NCBI RefSeq assembly: GCF_030445035.2
Contig: NC_080677.1
Location: 28,407,513 to 28,471,512 of the forward strand
Source: Dasypus novemcinctus
Taxonomy: Eukaryota > Chordata > Mammalia > Cingulata > Dasypodidae
Direction of reading: 5' to 3'
Length of the DNA: 64,000 nt
Shown here: in pieces, positions 54,746 through 64,000 of the stretch
Position numbering within the stretch: position 1 is the first letter of the stretch
How the letters are laid out: each line of letters begins with the position of its first letter
Notes under the pieces: model-generated
Told to the model about the DNA's origin: nothing
Seen by the model: only the letters and a program-made list of their open reading frames with translations
Database searches by the model: none
Position numbers and translations under genes: made by a program

Positions 54746-56704
54746 CTCAGTGCCTCAATTAAATCCAGGAAGGCTCTCCTGGATTTAGCCTGGGAGTGGG
54801 GAGGGCAGGGTGACGGGAGATCCATGATAGAGCATTCTTTCCTTGGACCAAGGTTCCCCCGCACAGCCCAGCCTCTGCTTACACTGTTGTTCTGATGTTG
54901 TGATTATTCGCAGCACCCCCTCGAGTTCAGGCCCGAGGCCAGCTACGCTGGGACAGGGGAGGGGTGACCCAGAGAGGACAGGGCCGCGGGATGGGGCTGA
55001 CCACAGGCCCCCAGATGCTCTGGGAGAGTCAGCACAAAGCGCTGAGCACGGGTCCGGGGCGGGCACTGAGCTTATCACCCCGGAATCCACGGGGAGGCGG
55101 GGCTCTGCAGAACTCACGGCTATCACAACTGCCTTCCAGCAAAAAAAAAATGACAGATAAGCACCCAGATCGCCCTTATCAGGGGCCACAGGGGAGGCTC
55201 CAGGTTTAATCTCAAAACCACACCTGACACCAACAGTTCAGAGACGCGGGCCCCGCCCCCCGCAATACCCAGGACCTTGAGGAGGAGGTGCAGGCCGGCC
55301 GGGGCAGGTGCAGGGCCGGGGGAGGAGCCCCGGGCCCCGGGGTGCGGCAACAGCCCAGGGCAGGGGCCTCTACTCTAGCGAGGAGGACACCTGGGCCCAG
55401 ATGCCGACATCCAGGAGCAGGGAGGGGGCTGAGAGGAGCTGACGGTCCGGGGGGGCCCTCCAGGGACGGGGCTCACACTTAAGGCTGATAATCCAGGGAG
55501 GCTTCCCAGGAGGCGCCCTGAGCCCAGCCTGGGAGGACCGGAGGGGTTTGACAGACGGGCAGGGGCGGGTGGCCCGGGGCCAGGTAGTGGGGCCTGGCTG
55601 GGGAGGCAGCCGCTGTGGTCTGGGCTGGTGGAGCCTGGAGCTGGAGGAGGAAGCAAGAGCGGAGAGCAGAAGGAGAGGCAGGGAGGATTCAGTGCCCCTC
55701 CGCTCAAGCCCCCCGTCAGATTTAGCCCCTTCAGCCCAAAGACGGTCCAGGGGGTTGGTCTGCAAAGACCCCCACGAAAGAGAAATGCCCGAGGAGGGTC
55801 CTGAACTGAGGAATCCTGCCTGGGCCTCCGTTTCCCCGTCCGTAAGGAGAAGGTCTTCACTGCCTTTCTTGGGGAAACTGGCTACAGGATAGGAGCTTTG
55901 TGGGGATGTGGGAAGGAAGCCCGGATGAAGAGCCACAGTTTGGGAAACAGGCATGAAAGAGCGGAGAGGACAACCCTGGCTTCCGTCCCCGCCGAGCCTC
56001 CGACCGGCGGGGGTTCTGACCCCGGTCCTGTGGCACGGGCAGGCAGTGGCAGTGCTCTGCCTCACCCGTGGGGAGCCCGCCGCCCACCGGCCCACCCCGA
56101 GTCCCGAGTCCCGGAGCTGAGCTTACGTTAAGCAATCTGCACTATCGCAAATGCCGGGCATTTTTTCCGGTAATCACAGCTCCCACAGCCCCCGGAGGCT
56201 GGGGGCATGCTTAGGGAGGAGGGCAGGCTCTGGTGGGAGGAGAGGAGTAACTGCAAATACACCTGGTGGCCTGCCTGCCTCCTGCCTACTCTGGGGTCCC
56301 CTGAGAGCGCTGCAGCCGGGTGGTGAACTGCCCAGCCCCTCCATCTCCTCCTGCCTCCATCCACACTGCCCTCTCCCCAGGGGAGCACCCCGCTAGCCCC
56401 GAACGCCCTCCCCGCCTCTGCTCCACACAACACCCCCTGCCAGGGAGACAGGTCTCCAGCACTGCTCGGAGCAGTTCTTGCCTCCCAGAAAAATCATCCC
56501 AGCCTGCAGGCAGTCTCCGGGCCTCCCACACTCTGGTGCCTCTAGTTGAGGCAGACATCAGGGACTTTAAGATACTGTTTCGTGGCCGTCACTGTCCCTT
56601 TCCTTCTAATCCTTCATATATCAAAACCCTGCCCAGGTATCCAAACCCTGTCCCTCGAGGCCCAGGGGAGCTACGACCTCCTCTGAGGACCCTCTCCTAC
56701 CCCT
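54746..56704. other. GC-rich intergenic DNA, nothing assigned
   Basis: Open frames up to 241 codons (55370-56095 minus) are low-complexity. No gene recognised. Confidence 0.4.
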
Positions 56705-56905
56705 AATGGAAACATTAATAGCAAACATGTACCGCATCCTTGTGACGTGCCCAGCCCTGTAAGCCCAGTGTCATGGGTATTAACTCAGTCTTCACTACAA
56801 CCCTTTGAGGTTGTCCTTTCACAGAGGCCCAGAATGTCTAAGTCAAGGGCTCAAGGGCTCAAGACCACCCAGGCAAGAAGCAGCAGACCTGGGGCTTCAC
56901 CTCAG
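56705..56905 (-). repeat. MIR SINE, reversed
   Basis: Reversed MIR order: 'gtgacgtgcccagccctgta', 'attaactcagtcttcactac', 'aaccctttgaggttg', and 'caagaccacccaggcaag'. Confidence 0.65.
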
Positions 56906-57678
56906 GCTCTCAGACCGAGATGAAGCTCCTTCCTCGATGTACCTATAGGCGCCTTCTTTGCAAGGCTCTTCAGGACGTCTTCATTATGGGGACTGCTTAG
57001 GTGTTCCCATGCCGCCTCCCCACACACTCGTGAGCTCTGGAGCAGAGCTTCTCAGTCTTGAGTGATCTATCAGTAGACCTGGGGTGGAGCCTGAGGCTCT
57101 CTCTGCCTTTCCCACCAGCTGCCAGGTCATATCCATGCTGCTGTCGAAAGCCCGTGTGTGGAGCAGCAAGGCTCTGAGACCAGATTGGGGCAGGAAAGTC
57201 CTGCTACTGCCATCATTTGCTAGTGGAGCCAAGTCAGAGTCCCTGAGCACCCAGGAGGACCTAGGACCTGCTCTTTCGCTACTCCCTGTCCCAGGGCTGC
57301 TGCTGGAGTCCTTGGACAAGCTAGACCCCACCACTAGTCTTCCTCAGACAAGGAGACTTCGGGGAGCAGCCAACTGGAGGCTGGGGGCACTCCTGCCTGA
57401 GGATACCCTCCAACACCCTGCCAAGGCCTAGCCCAGCTCTGAAAGCCAAGGAATTCTTGCAGCTCTTCTGGAAACAGCTCTTTTTATCTGTGCTGCGCCT
57501 ATGCAAAACTTGCAGACAGAGTGGGGCAAATGACTCTGCCCCAGTTGGCCCTTCCTGCCCTCCAGTCTATGCAAGAAGGTGAAGGAAGCTTGGACCGGGA
57601 CGTGGAAGAGGTTCGGAGCCAGTGAACACTCCTTTGGAGGAAGGAGTTAGCGTGCTGGGACCCTTCTCCCCCCAACCA

Positions 57679-58092
57679 TGGTGCTGGGGATTGACTCATG
57701 TCCCTCACAACGACAAGTTCAAGTCCTAACCCCTGGTCCTGTGGGTGTGAACCCATTTGTACCTAGGATCTTTGAAGATGTCATTATTAATTGGGGTGTG
57801 GACTCATTTGTGAGTAAGATCTTCAAAGAACCTATTTCAGGGGGGCCGAATTGAATCAGTGGGCACAGAAGTAGAAGCTAGAAGGCAGCAGAAAGCAGAG
57901 GCCCAAACTCAAGGAGAGAGGGTTTGCAAGGTGAGGGAGGGTGGCTGGAGTGCTACAGGCTCTAGGAGAAAGTGAGTCCTGCCAATGGCTTGATGTCAGA
58001 CTTACAGCCTCCAAGTCCACAAGACGATCAATTCCTGCTGTTTAAACCAACTTGTTATGGGATATTTGTCATAGCAGCCCTGGATAACAAAG
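57679..58092 (+). mobile_element. MaLR/MLT1-like LTR, forward
   Basis: A TG start and CA-like end bracket landmarks of an old ERVL-MaLR LTR: 'gggattgactcatgtccctc', 'caagtcctaacccc', 'cttacagcctccaagtccac', 'cctgctgtttaaaccaactt' and 'catagcagccctggataac'. Confidence 0.6.
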
Positions 58093-58930
58093 ACACACAG
58101 GGAGACAGGGCATGTGTCTCTTCTCGAGTCAAGGGAGGGAGGGTTCAAGAAAACTGTTTGAAAGCTGGACATGTGTTCCTGGAATGTGGGTCACGCTCAC
58201 TCACAGGAATGGTACCTGCCTCCCTCCCGGGACAGGGCAAAGGTGACAGGCCGTGAAGGTGCTGCTCCCAAAGGGTGGCTGAGCAGAGAGACAGGGTGGA
58301 GCTAGGAAAGGTCTGTGCCTCCAGAAAGTGGGGGTCAAAGAACTGGTGGTATTTTGAATGGTTTCCATGTAGATCCTGCAGAAGGAGAACTCAGATCTTC
58401 TTAAAAGGGACAGGTGGTGAGGGGCTGGAGGGGAAGGCCACCAGAAGCCAGGGGAGGGGGCAGGGGCTGAGGGGTCACCGTAAGCAGCAGTTGGAGGGTG
58501 GATCCCCTGACTCAAGAGAGAAAGAAGCAGCTTTGGCTATGTGCCCTGTGCAAAGGGGGCCTACAAGGCTCAGCACCTACTGAGGCCAGCTTGTTCACCA
58601 AACCAGCCCACGGGCAGGTGTGGGGCTGCGATGGGGTGGCGGAGGCCAAGCCCACCCCTGGGGAAGCCACTCAACTCTAGGGCATTGTTCTCAACCTTTT
58701 TGGGGAGAGGATGGGAGGGGGTGATATTATTCCAAGTTTAAGACCATGAGGAAGACTCCGGACCCTTTCCCCAGGAAATTATACATATGTAAATATATAT
58801 TAAAAGTTAAATATAATTTGGGAGGAGCTCTTAAACCATGGTCTCCCTAGAAAACTATGGCCCCCAGACGGAGTGTGTGAGACAGGAGGGACCGGCATTT
58901 AATTCTTGCAAGCTGGCAGGCTGGGCGGTG
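58093..58930. other. Intergenic DNA, nothing assigned
   Basis: No gene or clear repeat recognised. An AT-rich 'catatgtaaatatatatta' stretch lies at about 58783-58805. Confidence 0.4.
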
Positions 58931-59400
58931 GATTCAGTCTAGCCTCTGGGTTTGGGAGAGCTTGGTGCAGGCTTTGCTTACTTCCATTCCAGACAATCCA
59001 AGGCAAGAGGCCGCAAACCACGTGCGTACTTGCCTCTTGGCTTCTGGAAGCGTGCTTTTGTACTTTGTTGGAACTGGCTTCTCAAGCAACGCTGGGAATA
59101 TTTTGTTTTGTTCGGCCCTGCCAATGGGACCCTGGTCAGAGGGTTAAGTGGGTTTCTTTGAAAAGACACACTTTTCCTTCCCAGGCTGATAAACAAGGTT
59201 GCTGCAGGGAAGCTGATTTCCTCCGCCCGGGCGCTCGGTTGGAGCGGCCCATCCTCGGCCAAGGAAAACAAATGCATAAACATTTCAGGGATATATAGGA
59301 AGCATTTCTGCTGGAAGCCTGCTGTGAATGGCCGCCGGAGTTTACATAGCAAGCCCCGCTGGGGCCTCCGCCTGACCTGGACAAAGCATTCCCTGCCCTC
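58931..59400. promoter_or_regulatory. Candidate regulatory block 17.5 kb upstream of AQP1
   Basis: A non-repetitive stretch with balanced composition carries two forkhead cores ATAAACA (59189-59195 and 59276-59282), several GGAA cores and no coding frame of note. It stands out from both the GC-rich DNA on the left and the L1 DNA on the right. Conservation was not tested, so this is only a candidate. Confidence 0.2.
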
Positions 59401-59714
59401 GCCCTTCCCTGCCTGCCTGGCTGGCTCCTCCCTGCATCAACCCAAAGACAGACGGGCTGGCCCTGGGCTCGCCCGGGGCCACAGCAGCACAAGACAGGCT
59501 CTGTGATTTTTGTGACCCAATTCCAATCCCCCCCAACCCCCACCCATCTGCTGGACACCTACAGAGAAGGGGTCTCCTCTTAGCCAGCCGGGCAGACAGA
59601 ACACATTCTTTGAGCTTCTTGTGCCCTCAGACCAGGGGGACCCACAGAGTCTGGCAACCAGGGAGGCTAAAGTTGTGAAGCTGCTGCAGAGCAGTTCTGA
59701 ACTAGATTTTTTCC

Positions 59715-60140
59715 TTTTCCCCATGATTTATTTATTTTTTTAAGTGAACAGCTTAGTGGGATTTAGTACGTTACAATGTCGTGTGACCACCAACTCTAAT
59801 TCCAAAATAGTTTCATCACCCCCAAAGGAAACACGCTACCCTTTAGCACTGTCCCCCACTCCCCCTCTCCTGGCCTCTGGCTACCACCAAACTGCTGTTT
59901 CTGTGGATTCTCCTGTTCTGGATACGTCGTATAACTGGAATCCTATAGTACGCATTCTTTTGTGTCTGACTTCTCTCACTTAATCTAATGTTTTCAAGGG
60001 TTATTCCTCTTGGAGAAGGTCTCAGAAATTCCTTTTCATGGCTGAATAAATATTTCATTGTGTGTGCATATATCACATTTTGTTCATCTATTCATCCACT
60101 GATGGGTATTTAGGGTTGTTTCCACATTTTAGCTTTTGTA
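59715..60140 (-). mobile_element. L1 3'-region copy, reversed
   Basis: The plus strand reads the reversed L1 3' sequence 'aatgtcgtgtgaccaccaac', 'aaatagtttcatcaccccca', 'tggataatatttcattgtgt'-like and 'tattcatccactgatgggta'. A similar copy occurs at 61040-61440, so two related L1 3' regions lie in series. Confidence 0.7.
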
Positions 60141-60344
60141 AATTGTGCCGCTGATCTGTTTTTGTTGTTGTTTTAATTAGAGAAGTTAGTTTACAGAAAA
60201 ATCATGCATAAAATACAGGGTTCCCATATACCACCATATTATTAACAATTTTCACTGGTGTGGTACATCTGTTACAATTGAGAACTCATTTTTATAATTA
60301 TACTAATTCTACAGCTGTATGCAGAATTCCACCCATCAGTCATG

Positions 60345-60880
60345 TGGGACCTAAGCCCCCTCTCAGTTTAGAGGTGGAGTGGACATTGCCATCCCAGGGT
60401 CCACAGGATGGAAGAATATAATATAGATTAGAGTGGACTTGCTGGTGTGCTACTACAGAATGATTGTGACTCTAGCAATGAAAGAAATTGTATCATTGAT
60501 GTGGAGACAGTGGCCACGGGAGTTGCTGAGAGCAGGGAGAGGGAAAATGAGGTGTGATATTGGGGCATTTTCAGGACTTGGGGTTGTCCTCAATGATATT
60601 GCAGGGACAAATGCAGGACATTATATATCCTGCCATAACACACTGAATGGACTGGGAGAGAGTATAAGAAACAATATAAACTATAATCCATGTTGCATAT
60701 CAATGCTCTGAAATGAACTCATCAAACGCAATGAATGTACCACATTAATGAAAGAAGTCGATGTGGGAGGAGTGGGGGGTGTGGGGAGTGAGGTATATGG
60801 GAGCCTCTTGTATTTATAATGTAACATTTTGTGTGCTCTATGTATCTTTAAAAAAAGAGAGATGATAAAATGAAAAAAAT
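60345..60880 (+). mobile_element. Xenarthran-type L1 3' UTR, forward, nested in the reversed L1
   Basis: The stretch ends 'aatgtaccacattaatg', 'gtatatgggagcctcttgta', 'taatgtaacattttgtgtgc', 'tctatgtatctttaaaaaaa', which is the same 3' end found reversed at 14400-14670. The flanking sequence on both sides belongs to the older reversed L1, so this one inserted later. The left edge is approximate. Confidence 0.65.
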
Positions 60881-62936
60881 TTTTAATTGTACTATTAACC
60901 ATTGATCATGTTTTAACTTAGGGCTTATTGTGCTGTGTAGTTCATGGATTTTTTTTTTTTAAATTTTATTCTAGGAAGATATATACAACCTTAAATTTCC
61001 CCTTCTAGCTGCATCCAAATATATAATTTAGTGCTGTTAATTACACTCAGTTTGTTGAGCTACCATCACAACCATCCATTACCAAAACGTCGTCCAAAAC
61101 AGAAACTCTGTCCATTTTAAGCCTTAACTCCCTATTCCCTACTCCTACCCTGACCCCTGGGAGCCTAGATTCTAGATTCTGCTATGATTTTGCTTATTTC
61201 AATTATTTCATATCAGTAAAATCATACAATGTTTGTCCTATTATGCCTGGCTTGTATCACTCAACATGATGTCTTCAAGGTTCATCCATGTTGTTGCATG
61301 TGTCAGGACTTCATTCCTTTTTATGGATGAATAATATTCCATTGTCTGTATATACCACATTTTATTTATCCATTCATTGGTCGATGGACACTTGGGTTAC
61401 TTCCATCTTTTGGCAACTGTGAATAATGCTGCTGGGAATATTGATTTGCAAATATCTATTTGAGTCCCTGCTTTCAATTCCTTTGGGTATATTCCTAGAA
61501 GTGGAGTTGCTGGGTCATATAGTAATTCTATACCTAGCTTACTGAGCACCACTGAGCTGTCTTCCAAAATGGCTGCACTTTTTGCATTCCCACCAGCAGG
61601 GAATGAGTATTCCTATTTCTTCACATTCTCTCCAACACTTGTTATTTTCTTTAATTAATTTTTTTTAACAGTAGCCATTCTAGTGGATGTGAAATGGTAT
61701 CTCACTGTGGTTTTGATTTACATTTCCCTAATGGCCAATGATGTTGAACATTTTTTAATGTGCTTTTTGGCCATTTGTGTAACCCCTTTGGAGAAATGTC
61801 TATACAAGTTTTTTGCCCATTCTTTAATTGGATTGTCTTTTTGTTGTTAAGTTTAAGGATATTTAATATATATTATGGATTTTAAACCCATATCAGATAA
61901 GTGATTTTCAAACATTTTCTCCCATTGTGTGGATTATCATTTTACTTTCATGAAAAAGTTCTTTGAGGGACAAAAGCTTATTTTTTTAATTAGGTCCCAT
62001 TTATCTATTTATTTCTTTTGCTGCCTGTGCTTTGGGTGTAAAGTCTAAGAAACCATTGCCTAACACAAGGTCCTAAAGATGCTTCCCTACATTTTCTTCT
62101 AGGAGTTTTACAGTAGTGGTTCTTATATTCAGGTCTTTGATCCATTTTGAATTGATTTTTGCATATGATATGATCCATTCTTCTGCAAATGGATCCAGTT
62201 TTCCCAGCACCATTTGTTGAAGAGACCATTTTTTCCCAATTGAGTTGGTTTTGCTCCCTTGTCAAAAATCAGTTGGCCATAAATGTGTTGATTTCTACAT
62301 TCTCAATTCAATTCAATTGGTCTGTATGTCTGTCCTTGTGCCAGTACCGTACTGTTCTGATTATTGTGAAGTTGTAATAAGTTTTAAGATTGGGAACTGT
62401 GAGTACTCCAACTTCATTCTTCTTTTTCAAAATGGCTTTGACTGTCCAGGGCCCTTTACCCTTCCATGTAAATTTGATGATTGGCTTTTCTTTTGTGCAA
62501 AGAAGGTTGTTGGAAATTTTACTGGGATTGCATTGAATCTCTAAATCACTTTGGCTGGAACTGATACCTTAACATATTTAGTCTTCCAATCCATGAACAC
62601 AGAATGTCCTTTGATTTATTTAGGTTTTGCTTAATTTCTTTTAACAATGTTAAGTTTCCTGTGTACAAATTCCTTTATTCTTAGATATTTTATTCTTTTG
62701 TTACTGTAAATGGAATTGTTTTCTTGATTTCTTCTTCAGATTGTTCATTTTTAGTGTATAAACACTATTATTTTTGGGTATTGATCTTGTACCCTGCCAC
62801 TTTGCTGAATTCATTTCTTAGCTCCAGGAGCTTTGTTGTGAATTTTTCAGGATTTTCTGTATATAGGATCATATCATCTGCAAGTAGGGAAAATTTTACT
62901 TCTTCCTTTCAAATTTGGATACTCTTTTTCTCTTTC

Positions 62937-63215
62937 TTATCTAATTGCTCTGGCTAGAACTACCAGTAATTTGTTGAGTAACAATGGCAACACTGAGCAT
63001 CCTTGTCTTATTCCTAGTCTTAGAAGGAAAGTATTGAGTTTTTCACCATGAAGTATGATGTTAGCTGTAGATCTTTCATATATGCACTTTATCATGTTGA
63101 GAAAGTTTCCCTCTATTCTTAGTGTTCTTATTGTTTGTATCAAGAAAGAGTACTGGATATTATCAAATGCCTTTTCTGAATCAATTGAGAGGACCATGTG
63201 GTATTTTTCCATCAT
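62937..63215 (-). pseudogene. L1 ORF2 reverse-transcriptase fragment
   Basis: A 92-codon frame with the LINE-1 reverse-transcriptase motif A region (DSEKAFDNI, holding the first catalytic aspartate) and the motif B region (RQGCSVLPLLLN). The catalytic FADD box would come next, but the frame ends first. In intact L1 this enzyme copies the element's RNA at the target site. Confidence 0.9.
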
Positions 63216-63495
63216 TCTGTTAATGTGGTGTATTATATTATTTTTTTATGTTGGACAAACCTTGATGAATTCCTCTTGCTCATGATGTATAATTCTTTTA
63301 ATGTGCTATTGGATTTGGTTTTATAATATTTTGTTGAGGATTTTTGCATCTATATTCATAAGAGATATTGGAATTCTCTTTTCTTCTGGTATCTTTATCT
63401 GGCTTTGGTATGAGGGTGATGTTGGCCTTGTAAAATGAATTAGGGAGTGTTCTCTCCTCTTCAATTTTTTGGAAGAGTTTAGACAGGATTGGTGT

Positions 63496-63729
63496 TCATT
63501 CTTCTTGGAATGTTTGGTAAAATTCCCTTGTGAAGTTATTTGGTCCTGGGCTTTTCTTTATTGTTTTTTGTTTTGTTTTGTTTTGTTTTTTCACTGATTC
63601 AATCTCTTTACTAGTTATTGGTTTGGTGGGATAATCTATTTCTTCCTGGGTCAGTGTAGGTAATTTGTGTGATTCCAGGAATTTGTCCATTTCATCTAGG
63701 TTACCTAATGTCAGTGTACAGTTGTTCAT
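63496..63729 (-). pseudogene. L1 ORF2 segment before the reverse transcriptase
   Basis: A 77-codon frame ends in KSPGPNNFTREFYQTF, the conserved start of the LINE-1 reverse-transcriptase domain. A lysine/glutamine-rich insertion, encoded by the (TTTTG)n expansion, splits it from the upstream part. A stop separates it from the next ORF2 piece. Confidence 0.88.
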
Positions 63730-64000
63730 AGTACCCTCTCATAGATTTTTATTTCAGTGGAGTCAGTAGTAATGCCCCCTTTTCCATTTCTGATCTTAGT
63801 TATCCATATCTTCTCTCTTCTTTGCCATTCTACCTAAGGCTTGCCAATTTTGCTGATCTTTTCAAAGAACCAAGTTTTGGTTTTGTTGATTCTCTCTATG
63901 GTTTTTTTCTCTATTTCATGTATCCCCATTCCAATCCTTATTCCTACTTTCTGAAATTTGCTCTTCTTTTTCTAGTTCTTCCAGTTTTCAGGCTAGGTGT

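Larger units (their letters stand above)
60150..64000 (-). mobile_element. L1 LINE, 3' half with ORF2 remnants, reversed, running off the window
   Basis: Read on the minus strand this is a LINE-1 from mid ORF2 to the 3' UTR. ORF2 pieces are recognisable at 63729-63496 (the segment before the reverse transcriptase, with the KSPGPN motif) and 63215-62937 (the reverse transcriptase). The non-coding side shows standard reversed landmarks such as 'ttccattgtctgtatatacc', 'ggtatattcctagaagtgga', 'tttttgcccattctttaatt' and 'tcccagcaccatttgttgaa'. The frame is broken by stops. A (TTTTG)n run is at 63563-63590. A younger forward L1 3' end interrupts it at 60345-60880. Confidence 0.92.

Noticed and set aside
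57000..64000. MINDY4 3' exons, expected upstream of AQP1 by synteny with human
   Set aside because: No exon could be recognised. The region is MaLR, unassigned DNA and L1; the gene may start beyond the window.

Overview
This is mammalian nuclear DNA, most likely from an armadillo (Xenarthra, near Dasypus). The evidence is two full-length copies of the tRNA-derived DAS-type SINE (about 5766-6257 and 13939-14357) and L1 3' ends whose consensus I associate with xenarthrans (about 14400-14670 and 60345-60865). These sit among older placental repeats (MIR, L2, MER5A, MER20, MaLR, L1M).

Two known genes are present, both on the minus strand. AQP1 (aquaporin-1) is complete: four coding exons at 41398-41009, 31408-31244, 30813-30733 and 29601-29425. 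All are in phase 0 with consensus splice sites and together encode 270 residues. A TATA box lies at 41485-41492 and a poly(A) signal at 27779-27784. The first coding exon of GHRHR (growth-hormone-releasing-hormone receptor; 57 nt, 19 codons) lies at 1094-1038, with a candidate Pit-1 site 124 bases upstream. The rest of GHRHR is beyond base 1. AQP1 followed by GHRHR on the same strand matches human 7p14.3. MINDY4, expected beyond AQP1, was not seen.

Layout: 1-2630 is GHRHR intron 1, exon 1 and promoter. 2638-7055 holds a MER20, a MIR and old L1 fragments, with a composite DAS SINE nested in an L1. 7060-12650 is a degraded minus-strand endogenous retrovirus with one recognisable LTR, RNase H-like and integrase-like remnants, and several unexplained tandem repeats. 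12655-14670 is L1, DAS SINE and a xenarthran-type L1 3' end. 14690-27760 is GC-rich intergenic DNA with scattered MIR and no supportable gene. 27765-41460 is AQP1, with a 27-bp minisatellite in intron 3, a polypurine tract filling half of intron 2, and a 9.6-kb intron 1 rich in AP-1/NF-E2 core sites. 41500-59700 is GC-rich upstream DNA with old repeats. 59715-64000 is a minus-strand L1 with ORF2 reverse-transcriptase remnants and a younger plus-strand L1 3' end nested in it.

The most interesting signals are regulatory: a perfect Maf/NF-E2 palindrome paired with a GATA motif inside a cluster of eight TGASTCA cores in AQP1 intron 1, which suits a red-cell water channel, and the repeat-rich retroviral relic between the two genes. 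All repeat-family names come from recognition by eye; no database search was run.
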